Shown here in pieces: positions 26,236 to 33,232 of a stretch of 64,000 bases of DNA. The DNA comes from Marinihelvus sp963695135. GTDB lineage: Bacteria; Pseudomonadota; Gammaproteobacteria; Xanthomonadales; SZUA-36. The DNA lies in NCBI GenBank assembly GCA_963695135.1, contig CAVOGA010000002.1, forward strand, positions 496,001 through 560,000, written 5' to 3'. The number at the start of each line of letters is the position of its first letter. Position 1 is the stretch's first letter. The position numbers and the translations under genes are program-made. Under the pieces are notes generated by a model that saw nothing but the letters and a program-made list of their open reading frames with translations, was not told the origin of the DNA and did no database searches.

Positions 26236-27594
26236 GGTCACCCAGCAGCGGCTGGTCAAGTATCGGCGCACGGGACAGGGACTCCAGCGAACGATCGACG
26301 GCGAAGCCGTTCTTGATGACCAGCTGTAGAACCGTGCTGGTGCTGATGTCCTGCAGCGGGTTGCCATCGACAACGATCAGGTCCGCCCGGTTGCCGATTT
26401 CAATCGCGCCACGCCCGTCCAGGCCAAAGTAGCGTGCGGGCTGACGGGTAGCGGCGTCCAGTGCCTCGCGTTCGCTGAGCCCTGCGTCCACCAGCAGCTG
26501 CAGTTCCCGGTGCAGACTGAGGCCTTGAGCCGTACCGGGATTAGGGGCATCGGACCCGGCCAGAATTGCAACGCCTGCAGCATGCAGACGGCGAACATTA
26601 TCCAGCGCGATGTCCATCCAGTAGCCGCGAATATCGCTGGGGAAACTCGCCGCCAGCGATTGTTTCTGCATGGCTGAAAGCGCATGGTCATCGAACGAGC
26701 CGTGCGGGTCGAGGGCGTTTTCATCGCTCGTACCGATGGATTCGATCACCGCCAGCGTGGGGATGACGAACACGCCCTGCTCCGCGGCACGTTGCAGTAA
26801 CGCTTCATCGGCCGGTTCATCGGCAAACACGTGCACCAGTCCGTCGACCCCATCCTCGATCATTTCCATGGCGGCCTGCCGGGTCGATATATGCGCCAGG
26901 GCCATCAGGCCCTCGGCCTGCGCGGCCTCGATGACTGCGCGCGCGGTTGGCCGGTCGAGGCTGGGAAATCCCCGGTTCATTGGGAATATAGGCCAGCTTG
27001 ATGTAATCGGAGCCTTCCGCCTTGCGCGCCCTGCACCCACTCGAGCGCTTGATCCGGGGCGGTCAGCGGTTCAACGGCAACGCCGTACTGGGTGCCATGT
27101 CCGCCCGGGGCTGTGGCCAGCATTCCGGCGGAGAACATATCGGCGTCTTCCGTGGGCCCGCGCGACTCGCGGGCCGATCGCGCCGCGGGCAACACCTCAC
27201 GGTCGGTGAACATGTCGAGACTGACCGTGACGCCGAAACGCAGCGCATCGTTCAGTGAACTGCCGTAGCTGTGCGTGTGGGCGTCGATCAGACCCGGGCA
27301 GGACAGTGCCGCCGTCACCATCAATCACGGTGAGATCATCGGTGGCCGGAATGTCGCCGATTTCAGCAATCAGGCCCGTCCTGCATCAGGATTGAGCGCG
27401 GCTCGCCCGGTTCGCCCGCCTTCCAGCATGCGCACATTTTGCAGCAGCGTGCCGGCGAGGCTCGCTCTGCGCTAACGCGGCGGTGCACCTCCCCTTGCGC
27501 CGATCAGAGGCCGGGGGTCGGCAAGGTCAACAGCAACAAGGTCACGCCCGCAAGCAGGATGCGCAAAAGCCAGTACAGCGATATATCGGATCAT
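26228..27594 (-). CDS. amidohydrolase-family protein, heavily frameshifted
   Basis: A metal-dependent amidohydrolase spread over several frames. In order: LLQNVRMLEGG; PGLIDAHTHSYGSS with the HxH metal ligands; a middle part (LATAPGGHGTQYGVAVEPL); MALAHISTRQAAMEMIEDGV and GLVHVFADEP with the later His residues; AILAGSDAPNPGTAQGLSLH with the catalytic Asp; and the C-terminal GAIEIGNRADLIVVDGNP. At least five single-base breaks lie between 26990 and 27480. An ALAQ signal-peptidase-like site near 27470 suggests export. ATG 27594 with GAGGAG is the likely start, 12 bases after the permease stop, but the N-terminus cannot be read with confidence. Its 3' end runs directly into the histidine kinase H-box. 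Substrate unknown; imidazolonepropionase-like enzymes are the nearest type. Confidence 0.72.
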
Positions 27595-27606
27595 GCGGGT
27601 TGCTCC

Positions 27607-28349
27607 TCAGGATTTCTGGCGGCGCCAGGCCAGCGCGGTCAGGCCCAGCAGCACGATGGTCATGCCGGCGATGGCCAGCAACATGGTTCAGCAGGTCCCT
27701 TTCGCCCGGTGCGCCCGCCACGTAACAGCGCAATTTCGGCCATGTGATAGGAAGGCAGAAAGGCTGCCATGGTCTGCATGGTCTGCGGAAACACCGTGAT
27801 CGGAATCCACAGCCCGCCGAGGACCGCCAGCGACAGGAACAGCAGGTTGGCGACCGCCACGGCGCCGTTGGACTTCAACAGGAGGCCGATGGTCAGGCCG
27901 ATCAGGACAAACGGCAGCGTGCCGATGACATGCACCGTCAGCAGTGTCACCCAGGTGGCCCGCGGCAGTGCGACCCCGCCAAAAAATCCGGACACCACGT
28001 AAACCAGCGACACCGCGAGCGTGGCGAATATCAGGGTCGTGAGAATCTTGGCCAGCAGGTAGGACGATACCGGCACCGGTGCGGCGCGCTTCAGATCCAG
28101 CCAGCCACGCTCGCGCTCGGTGGCCACGGCAATGCCAAAGCCGAAGATGGACGGGCCCATGACCGCAAACACGCCATAGGTCGCCAGCAGGTAGGCCGCG
28201 TAGTCGCTGCCACCCCTGGAAATGATGATGCCGAACACGCTGTAGAACGCGACCGGCAGCACCAGGGTAGGGACGATGTACTCCGGCGCACGAAGCACCT
28301 TGAGTATCTCGGCGCCGGTTTCAACAACAAGAGGATGGGGCATGCTCAT
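27607..28349 (-). CDS. ABC-2 type transporter permease, frameshifted near its end
   Basis: A 246-residue (after correction) inner-membrane permease with six hydrophobic helices, matching ABC-2 exporters: PTLVLPVAFYSVFGIIISRG, FGFGIAVATERERGWLDLKR (coupling region), then APVPVSSYLLAKILTTL and VLGGLWIPITVFPQTMQTMA. Its ATG overlaps the ATPase stop (ATGA). The sequence ends in two breaks between about 27675 and 27722; undoing both gives HVLLAIAGMTIVLLGLTALA then WRRQKS and a stop at 27607. GAGGAG follows for the next gene. With its ATPase it should export a small hydrophobic molecule, lipid or peptide, judging from the family. Confidence 0.85.
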
Positions 28350-29234
28350 CGGTTCAACTCCGTGAAAATGTCTTCCAGGCGGGGCTTGCTGACGGTCAGG
28401 TCGAGCAACCCCGGAATCGAGTTCAAACAAGGCCTTGAGCGTGTCGACAGCGTTGGTTGAACGAATCTCCATCAGGCGACCGGACATGGCGGCGCCGGTG
28501 CAGGCAGGCAGCGCGCGGACCCGCTCGATGTCTGCGCTGGTTTCGCAACGGATCAACGAGCCCCCTACCCCGGCGCGAATCGTCTCGGCGTCGGCATCGG
28601 CAATGACCTCGCCGGCCTTCGATGAATCACGATGCGGTCGGCGAGCGAGTCGGCCTCTTCCAGGTAGTGGGTGGTCAGATACGATGGCGCGGCCATCAGC
28701 GGCAAAACCGCGCACGGTATCCCAGAGCGCTTTGCGCGCCTCAGAGTCCAGGCCCGTGGTGGGTTCATCAAGAAACACCAGGTCCGGATTGCCGACGACG
28801 GTGATCGCAAACTGGATACGGCGTTTCTGGCCGCCGGAGAGTTTCTTGTAGCGCTTGTCGACAAATGCGCCGATGCGCGTGAGGTCGATGACGGCCTCGA
28901 GGGTCATCGGATTGCGGGTAATAGCTGGCAAACAGCGTGATCAGCTCGCGGCCGGTCAGCAGGTCCGGCAGCTCCGTGTCCTGCAGCATGACGCCGACCC
29001 GCTGGCGGCTGGCGCGCTTGCGCGGCGGTAATCCGAACAGGGTGATGTCGCCGGCGGTGGGGCGCTCCAGGCCCAGGGCGCAGCGAATCAAGAGTGGTTT
29101 TGCCCGCGCCGTTCTGGCCCAGCACGGCTGTCACGCCCGCGTTGACTCTGCAGGGAGACGTCGTTTAGGGCGGTGACATCGCCGAATCGCTTGACCAGCG
29201 ACTGGCTGTGCAGTGGTGGTGTTGGTGTTGGCAT
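28346..29234 (-). CDS. ABC transporter ATP-binding protein, multiple frameshifts
   Basis: The ATPase partner of the ABC-2 permease, about 295 residues after correction. Its parts lie in successive frames: SLVKRFGDVTALNDVSL; Walker A GQNGAGKTTL followed by IRCALGLERPTAGDITLFG; GVMLQDTELPDLLTGRELI; the ABC signature LSGGQKRRIQFA with Walker B LVFLDEPTTGLD; TTHYLEEADSLADRIVIH; and the C-terminal RLEDIFTELNR. I count six breaks in 890 bases: five are single extra bases, and the one near 28615 is either one missing or two extra bases. The start is ATG 29234 (MPTPTPPLHSQ). Every family motif survives, so the gene is probably intact in the cell. Confidence 0.85.
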
Positions 29235-29282
29235 CGGTTCCTCCAGGTTGTCCCCAGAATGAGCCAGACGCATGCACGCCCT

Positions 29283-29306
29283 CAATTGACAAATGTCACC
29301 CGGTTT
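29283..29306. promoter_or_regulatory. operator-like repeat, copy 1
   Basis: A 24-base motif containing TGACA-AA-TGTCA (29287-29298), an inverted pair of the sort bound by NarL-type regulators. It matches the second copy (29498-29521) at 19 of 24 bases. It lies about 50 bases upstream of the ABC ATPase start, where an activator or repressor would act. Confidence 0.5.
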
Positions 29307-29497
29307 CGGTCTACCGGATCCGCATCATTGTCTCAGTTGTCGGGAAAGTGACGTCGCGACTGGGTTGCAAAGGTCAAAACTTCCCCAGAAAAAATGCGAA
29401 GGGCTGGCTTTGCCCCAGAAATCCGCCCGGAAAGGTAAGCGGTAAGGTGAACTCCATTTCGTGATTTGAAAACCACAGCCGCAATACCCGCTGCACT

Positions 29498-29521
29498 CAT
29501 TTGACTAATGCCGTCCGGTTT
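29498..29521. promoter_or_regulatory. operator-like repeat, copy 2
   Basis: The second copy of the motif, with core TGACT-AA-TGCCG. Same orientation as copy 1, and the CCGGTTT that follows the core is conserved exactly. The 215-base spacing would allow looping or separate promoters. Confidence 0.4.
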
Positions 29522-29812
29522 TTCCAGCCCCGCGGCGGTACCGCGCGGGAGCATACCCGGATTTAATACGAATTATGTTTCGTGAAATGGTCGAAGGTCG
29601 ATGCAATACAAGGATCGGTCCTGGTCAGAAAACACCGAATAAGCTGGCTAAAAAACGCGTCGAATGATCTGCAAAAGGCAAAAAGACCCTTACAAACGTA
29701 AAAATTGAACAAGAAATATCAAAAATAAATCTATGTTTTACATATATTTATATACAAATATGATAATTAACATTAAAAAAACCTTTTACTTCATTGAATT
29801 TTATGATTTACT

Positions 29813-29947
29813 AGATCCCGTAGTAAGTCTCGCAGGAGCGGCGGAGGCGCAAGGAAGCGCCCGAACACCCGCCGGGAAGGATCTCTCCAAAGGGTGTTGA
29901 TGATGCAGGAAGTATCATCGCCGCTATGGCCAAGGATGGCCGCGGGA
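29813..29947 (+). ncRNA. candidate structured RNA with GGA-loop hairpins
   Basis: The element starts where the AT-rich block ends. Outer stem AGATCC (29813-29818) pairs with GGATCT (29879-29884). Inside, GGCGG (29840-29844) pairs with CCGCC (29869-29873) and GGCGC (29846-29850) with GCGCC (29857-29861) around an AAGGAA loop. Then GATGAT/ATCATC encloses a GCAGGAAGT loop, and GGCCA/TGGCC an AGGA loop. Eight GGA triplets occur in about 115 bases, three of them in hairpin loops, as in CsrB/RsmZ RNAs that sequester CsrA. AACACCC (29864-29870) can also pair with GGGTGTT (29892-29898), giving an alternative fold. I find no clear terminator, so a dispersed repeat or a leader of the next gene is also possible. 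Confidence 0.35.
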
Positions 29948-30117
29948 CCCCTCCCCTACCCCGCCACCGGGGTATCGCAAAACCCTAAAAAACATCGCTT
30001 TTTCCTGCTTTACTGGCAAAACGGGCCGATTTCAGCCGGTTCCGGTGCTATGCTCAAATCGTGTTTTGTGCGCCTTTGCCCGTCCCCTCGGGCAAGTGTT
30101 GGAGTTAGAATAAGCCG

Positions 30118-30942
30118 GTGGCAAGCTCCCCGATCCAGTCCGATACCCCACGCCAGCTCCGGCTGCTGACTTTTAATATTCAATCCGGCACGCCGGCCAA
30201 CAGCTACCGCGAATACCTGACCAGCAGCTGGCGGCACGTCTTGCCCAGTGCCGTCAAGAATGAAAACCTCGAGGCCATCGCCGGCCTGGTCATGGACTAC
30301 GACATGGTTGGTCTGCAGGAAGTGGACTCGGGAAGCCTGCGTTCCGGCTTTATCAACCAGTCGCGGTACATCGCGACCCATGCAGCCATGCCCTACTGGT
30401 TCCACCAGTCCAATCGCAAGGTTGGCACCATGGCGTATTCAGGTAATGGTTTCCTGGCGCGCTTTGAACCGGACAATATCGAGGAGCACCGCTTGCCCGG
30501 CGCCATCCCCGGCCGGGGCGCCCTGTTCCTGAACTTTGGCGGCGCCGACGGGCTGACGGTGGTCGTCGTGCACCTGGCCCTTGGCCAGATGGCGCGCGGC
30601 CGGCAGCTCAACTATCTTCGCGACCAGCTCGCCGGGCAAAAGCACGTGGTGGTCATGGGTGATTTCAATGCCAACGTGGAGAGCAGCAAGCTGCAGGGGT
30701 TCTGTGATGCACTGGACCTGGCGGCGCCGACCAGGGAACTGCTGAGCTTTCCTTCGTGGAAGCCGCAGCGGGCGCTGGATCACGTCCTGGTCAGTTCAAG
30801 TCTTGAAACGCGGGCCTCGGAGGCGATCGATGTGGGTTATTCCGATCACCTGCCCGTGGGTGTAGAGATTGAGATCCCCGAGGGACTGGTCTTGCGGCGG
30901 GCCTTGCCGCCGCTGGCGGGGTTTGAGGCAGCGCCGGGTTAG
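30118..30942 (+). CDS. endonuclease/exonuclease/phosphatase (EEP) family protein
   Basis: A 274-residue protein of the EEP fold, shared by DNase I, Mg-dependent phosphodiesterases and sphingomyelinases. Motifs in order: RLLTFNIQSG (metal/Asn), VGLQEVDSGS (catalytic Glu), VVVHLALG, VVMGDFNANV (Asp and Asn) and SDHLPVGVEIEIP (final Asp-His). No signal peptide is seen, so it is probably cytoplasmic. The GTG at 30118 is the only start upstream of the first strand; GGAG is 14 bases before it, a long spacing, so the start is moderately certain. Related genes encode both nucleases and lipid phosphodiesterases; the substrate cannot be told. Confidence 0.85.
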   Translation: MASSPIQSDTPRQLRLLTFNIQSGTPANSYREYLTSSWRHVLPSAVKNENLEAIAGLVMDYDMVGLQEVDSGSLRSGFINQSRYIATHAAMPYWFHQSNRKVGTMAYSGNGFLARFEPDNIEEHRLPGAIPGRGALFLNFGGADGLTVVVVHLALGQMARGRQLNYLRDQLAGQKHVVVMGDFNANVESSKLQGFCDALDLAAPTRELLSFPSWKPQRALDHVLVSSSLETRASEAIDVGYSDHLPVGVEIEIPEGLVLRRALPPLAGFEAAPG

Positions 30943-30988
30943 CGGGCAGCTGCCTTGCCGTGTCTGCCTGCAGCCGGTTCCGGCTTGC

Positions 30989-31198
30989 TCAGAAGGTCGA
31001 CAGGTAGAAACTCGCCATCACCAGGTATATGGCAAAGCCGGCAGCCGTGATGCCTGCGATACCCTTGATGAAGGAGAGCAGTCGCTCGGTCCGGTATTGG
31101 GTCTGGATATCGCGGTGCAGCTCCATCCACTGGATCTCGAGCTCACCGTCGATCACGAAATTCCCGTGTTCATCGTATTCGATCGTGTCGTTACTCAT
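30989..31198 (-). CDS. small membrane protein, unknown function
   Basis: A 69-residue protein: an acidic N-terminal half (MSNDTIEYDEHGNFVIDGEL, then EIQWMELHRDIQTQYRTERL) and one membrane helix near the C-terminus (GIAGITAAGFAIYLVMASFYL). Predicted N-in topology by charge. It is convergent with the EEP gene. No family recognised; coding support comes from the coherent soluble-then-helix layout and codon use. Confidence 0.5.
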   Translation of the reverse strand: MSNDTIEYDEHGNFVIDGELEIQWMELHRDIQTQYRTERLLSFIKGIAGITAAGFAIYLVMASFYLSTF

Positions 31199-31238
31199 AG
31201 CCTTACGTGCTTCCTGTTGAGGCCCTGATCGCCATGGA

Positions 31239-31709
31239 TCAGCTGCAATTGGTTTTGACGGTTGCGCCACTGAGGTCCGAGTAGCAACGCACGGACGCGT
31301 TGCTGTCCGCCTGCATTACTTCCCAGTAGAGCTGGCCATTCGGGGCAACGCGCTTCAGCGGCGGCCGAATACCCTCTGCCTCCGCCAGTTCTTTCCCGGC
31401 ACCCGGGAACCCGTCGGGGTAGGTAAACAGGTATTCCTGGTCCAGCGCCTTGCCGCCACACATGTTGATGGTGGAGACGCGGGCCTGTGCGCCGCTGTCC
31501 CACTGCACCATGATCGGCCGGGTGCCGATGCAGCCGCCCTCCTGGTACTCCGCGTTGCCCGTGTAGGACAGCGTCACGGGGGCGTGACCCCAGAATTTGC
31601 CGCCTTCGTACACCGCCGCGCCCGGGGGCTCGGATTCGATGGTCAGCAGAACGTGTGAACTGCAGGCGCTCATCAGCAGTGCGGGAACCAGGAGAAGGAT
31701 GTGTTTCAT
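31239..31709 (-). CDS. PEGA-like lipoprotein
   Basis: A 156-residue lipoprotein. The signal peptide ends in the lipobox LLMSAC (Cys16), so the mature protein is lipid-anchored, probably in the outer membrane. The following VLLTIESEPPGAAVYEGGKFWGH resembles a PEGA domain start (SEPPGAxVYxxGxxxGxxP), a surface or envelope beta domain. Three later Cys residues (GGCIG, NMCGG, RCYSD) and a last CS may pair. The gene stands alone, 40 bases upstream of the small membrane gene on the same strand. Function unknown. Confidence 0.7.
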   Translation of the reverse strand: MKHILLLVPALLMSACSSHVLLTIESEPPGAAVYEGGKFWGHAPVTLSYTGNAEYQEGGCIGTRPIMVQWDSGAQARVSTINMCGGKALDQEYLFTYPDGFPGAGKELAEAEGIRPPLKRVAPNGQLYWEVMQADSNASVRCYSDLSGATVKTNCS

Positions 31710-31960
31710 AGTATTAAATCCGTTATTTATTAATTATTTAAGTTCATATATTAAAGTTACTTATTACTGCTCGACATCCTGTTCGGCGGTGCGTTTCAAT
31801 CAGCTTTTTTAGAGTCAGCATCCTGCTTAATTAAGAGAACGAAAAACCGATGCAAAGCATCTCACGGACGACCAAAATATTTTCAACGGCCGAGATTGAC
31901 CCGCAGCGGGAACCATTGAGTGTGCCAGGACGGCTGCATGGGATGTGCCCAAACCGGGGC
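31710..31960. other. 251-base non-coding stretch before the sRNA candidate
   Basis: AT-rich for the first 120 bases (TTATTTATTAATTATTTAAG), which probably holds the promoter of the minus-strand lipoprotein gene. The remainder shows no convincing gene. Confidence 0.5.
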
Positions 31961-31988
31961 TTGACAGAAAATATGGCAGCGAGACAAT
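31961..31988 (+). promoter_or_regulatory. promoter for a short transcript
   Basis: TTGACA (31961-31966), a consensus -35, then a 16-base spacer and GACAAT (31983-31988), four of six matches to the -10. Expected start near 31995, leading into the terminator-bearing element. Confidence 0.5.
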
Positions 31989-31994
31989 GCGCAC

Positions 31995-32066
31995 GGTTGC
32001 GCTGCGGGGGTCGCTGCAGACGTGGCCTCGGAAACGCGGGAGTGCGCACTCCCGCGTTTCTTTTTT
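31995..32066 (+). ncRNA. candidate small RNA, about 70 nt
   Basis: A promoter-like pair at 31961-31988 is followed, with no credible open reading frame between, by a perfect hairpin and a T6 run. The predicted RNA has a GC-rich body and ends in the terminator. No plus-strand protein gene ends here; the only neighbour is a minus-strand gene whose stop lies at the T run. It looks like a stand-alone small RNA. The family is unknown. Confidence 0.45.
32031..32066 (+). terminator. strong rho-independent terminator
   Basis: GAAACGCGGGAGTGC pairs perfectly with GCACTCCCGCGTTTC (32031-32060), followed by six T. In the minus direction no T run follows, so it acts on the plus strand. Confidence 0.85.
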
Positions 32067-32293
32067 CAGGGCTTACCTTCCAGGATATCTCCCGGATGCT
32101 CCCTGCCCCGGGCGGGCTTGCGCCGGCTGCTGATCAGTATCGGGATGGCCAGCAGCAGCGCGACGATCAATCCGGCCATGCCGCCAATCCAGATACTGAT
32201 TCCCGCGATATACGCGAACCAGAAGCCGGGCAGGACCGTGTATACCGCATAGCGGGCCACGAACCAGGCCAATTCTTGAAGGGTTGTACGCAC
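32066..32293 (-). CDS. small inner-membrane protein, unknown function
   Basis: A 75-residue protein with two membrane helices (WFVARYAVYTVLPGFWFAYI and IWIGGMAGLIVALLLAIPIL), then a short basic tail (SSRRKPARG). Start GTG at 32293, with AGGAACC before it. The positive-inside rule puts the tail in the cytoplasm. No family recognised. It is the only gene between the lipoprotein gene and tRNA-Cys. Confidence 0.5.
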   Translation of the reverse strand: MRTTLQELAWFVARYAVYTVLPGFWFAYIAGISIWIGGMAGLIVALLLAIPILISSRRKPARGREHPGDILEGKP

Positions 32294-32476
32294 GGGAGGT
32301 TCCTGTCGTCAGAGAAGAACCCCATGGTCGCCAAAAGGACGCCTGGTGGCTTGCCGGCTGTGGACAAGTGCTTGACCAAAAGTCGCCAAGAGGCGTGCCA
32401 GGCCCGTTCCCCGGTTACCGGGAACAGCGCCGTGCCGGCGCGTTGCCGGTTTTGACCGATTGCATCAGGAAATAAA

Positions 32477-32550
32477 TGGAGGCCAGGGTCGGAATCGAAC
32501 CGGCGTACACGGCTTTGCAGGCCGCTGCATAACCACTCTGCCACCTGGCC
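32477..32550 (-). tRNA. tRNA-Cys (anticodon GCA)
   Basis: A 74-base tRNA with encoded CCA. Acceptor arms GGCCAGG/CCTGGCC pair fully. The anticodon loop CTGCAAA gives GCA. A TAGAAT -10 box lies upstream at 32568-32573 (minus strand). Confidence 0.97.
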
Positions 32551-32567
32551 TCAGGTGAAGGGGCGTG

Positions 32568-32573
32568 ATTCTA
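32568..32573 (-). promoter_or_regulatory. -10 box for tRNA-Cys
   Basis: TAGAAT on the minus strand in GTGTAGAATCACG, 18 bases before the tRNA 5' end. The tRNA-Gly terminator lies between the two tRNAs, so tRNA-Cys needs its own promoter. Confidence 0.5.
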
Positions 32574-32680
32574 CACGCCCCGGTGCCCTTCGTCACCCCC
32601 GGCCCGGTTGGCCTGGGCAACCCGGTGAACCCTGTTCCGGGAAACATGCCACGGCAAACAGCATCAGGGTTTACCCAAGA

Positions 32681-32711
32681 AAAAACCCGGCACCGTTTCC
32701 AGTACCGGGTT
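32681..32711 (-). terminator. terminator after tRNA-Gly
   Basis: On the minus strand AACCCGGTAC pairs with GTGCCGGGTT across a short loop, and a run of T follows. It lies 12 bases after the tRNA-Gly CCA end. Confidence 0.8.
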
Positions 32712-32722
32712 GTTCCTTAAAT

Positions 32723-32798
32723 TGGAGCGGGTGATCGGGCTTGAACCGACGACCTTCTCGTTGGCAACGAGATGCTCTACCAACTGAGCTACACCCGC
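32723..32798 (-). tRNA. tRNA-Gly (anticodon GCC)
   Basis: A 76-base tRNA with encoded CCA. Acceptor arms GCGGGTG/CACCCGC pair fully, the D loop is TAGCTCAGTTGGTAGAGCA, and the anticodon loop TTGCCAA gives GCC. Confidence 0.97.
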
Positions 32799-32811
32799 GA
32801 AGAGGATGGGT

Positions 32812-32839
32812 ATTTTAGTGGTTTACGCCCCGGTGTCAA
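32812..32839 (-). promoter_or_regulatory. sigma-70 promoter for tRNA-Gly
   Basis: TTGACA, 16-base spacer, TAAAAT on the minus strand; the -10 ends 13 bases before the tRNA. The best consensus promoter in the window. Confidence 0.8.
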
Positions 32840-32923
32840 CAGTCGTTTTAAACCCCGTGACACGATGTTTTCCGAAACATGATTCCGCGCTGCTGATCAC
32901 ACGCTTTCCCCGCACGAATGTCG

Positions 32924-32929
32924 TACAAT
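32924..32929 (+). promoter_or_regulatory. -10 box for infA
   Basis: TACAAT in TGTCGTACAATAGC, an extended -10-like context, 31 bases before the infA ATG. Confidence 0.45.
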
Positions 32930-32959
32930 AGCGCCCTTTCCAAAACCATCCAGGACCCC

Positions 32960-33178
32960 ATGGCCAAAGAAGACGTTATTGAAATGGAAGGCACGGTGCT
33001 TGATACCCTGCCCAACACCATGTTTCGGGTAGAACTCGAAAACGGGCACGTCGTGACCGCGCACATTTCCGGTCGCATGCGTAAAAACTACATTCGCATC
33101 CTGACCGGCGATACGGTGAAGGTTGAACTGACCCCTTATGACCTGTCCAAGGGTCGCATCACTTACCGCATGAAGTAA
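32960..33178 (+). CDS. infA: translation initiation factor IF-1
   Basis: IF-1 binds the 30S A site and steers initiator tRNA selection. The 72-residue protein is the exact family length: MAKEDVIEMEGTVLDTLPNT begins the OB fold, and AHISGRMRKNYIRILTGD is the conserved RNA-binding block. I chose ATG 32960; an upstream in-frame start would add 14 residues not found in IF-1. infA faces clpA tail-to-tail, 54 bases apart, as in E. coli and Pseudomonas. Confidence 0.98.
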   Translation: MAKEDVIEMEGTVLDTLPNTMFRVELENGHVVTAHISGRMRKNYIRILTGDTVKVELTPYDLSKGRITYRMK

Positions 33179-33232
33179 GCCGTCCGGCTTGCCGCGGGGC
33201 CGCTGCCCCGCTTCACGACATCCTGTAAAGCT

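Larger units (their letters stand above)
29235..30117. other. 883-base region without protein genes
   Basis: Holds the two operator-like repeats, an AT-rich stretch of about 120 bases (29690-29812, mostly A and T in an otherwise GC-rich window) and the GGA-rich structured element at 29813-29947. Between 29947 and 30117 a CCCCG-CCAC-CGGGG hairpin sits at about 29960-29973. Nothing else is recognisable. Confidence 0.6.

Noticed and set aside
26228..29234. Pseudogene cluster undergoing decay
   Set aside because: All catalytic and nucleotide-binding motifs are intact across frames and nearly all breaks are one-base insertions; error is the simpler explanation, though read data are needed.
29283..29298. 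TTGACAAATGTCA read as a -35 box for a plus-strand gene
   Set aside because: No -10 box follows at a workable distance and no plus-strand gene lies downstream for 800 bases; the palindromic form suits an operator better.
29894..30169. Open frame of 91 codons inside the structured intergenic region
   Set aside because: It is interrupted by hairpins, has no protein-like pattern, and overlaps the start of the EEP gene; an RNA or repeat explains the region better.
31850..32455. Plus-strand open frame of 201 codons through the terminator and the small membrane gene
   Set aside because: It crosses a strong terminator and a minus-strand gene; its composition is random-like.
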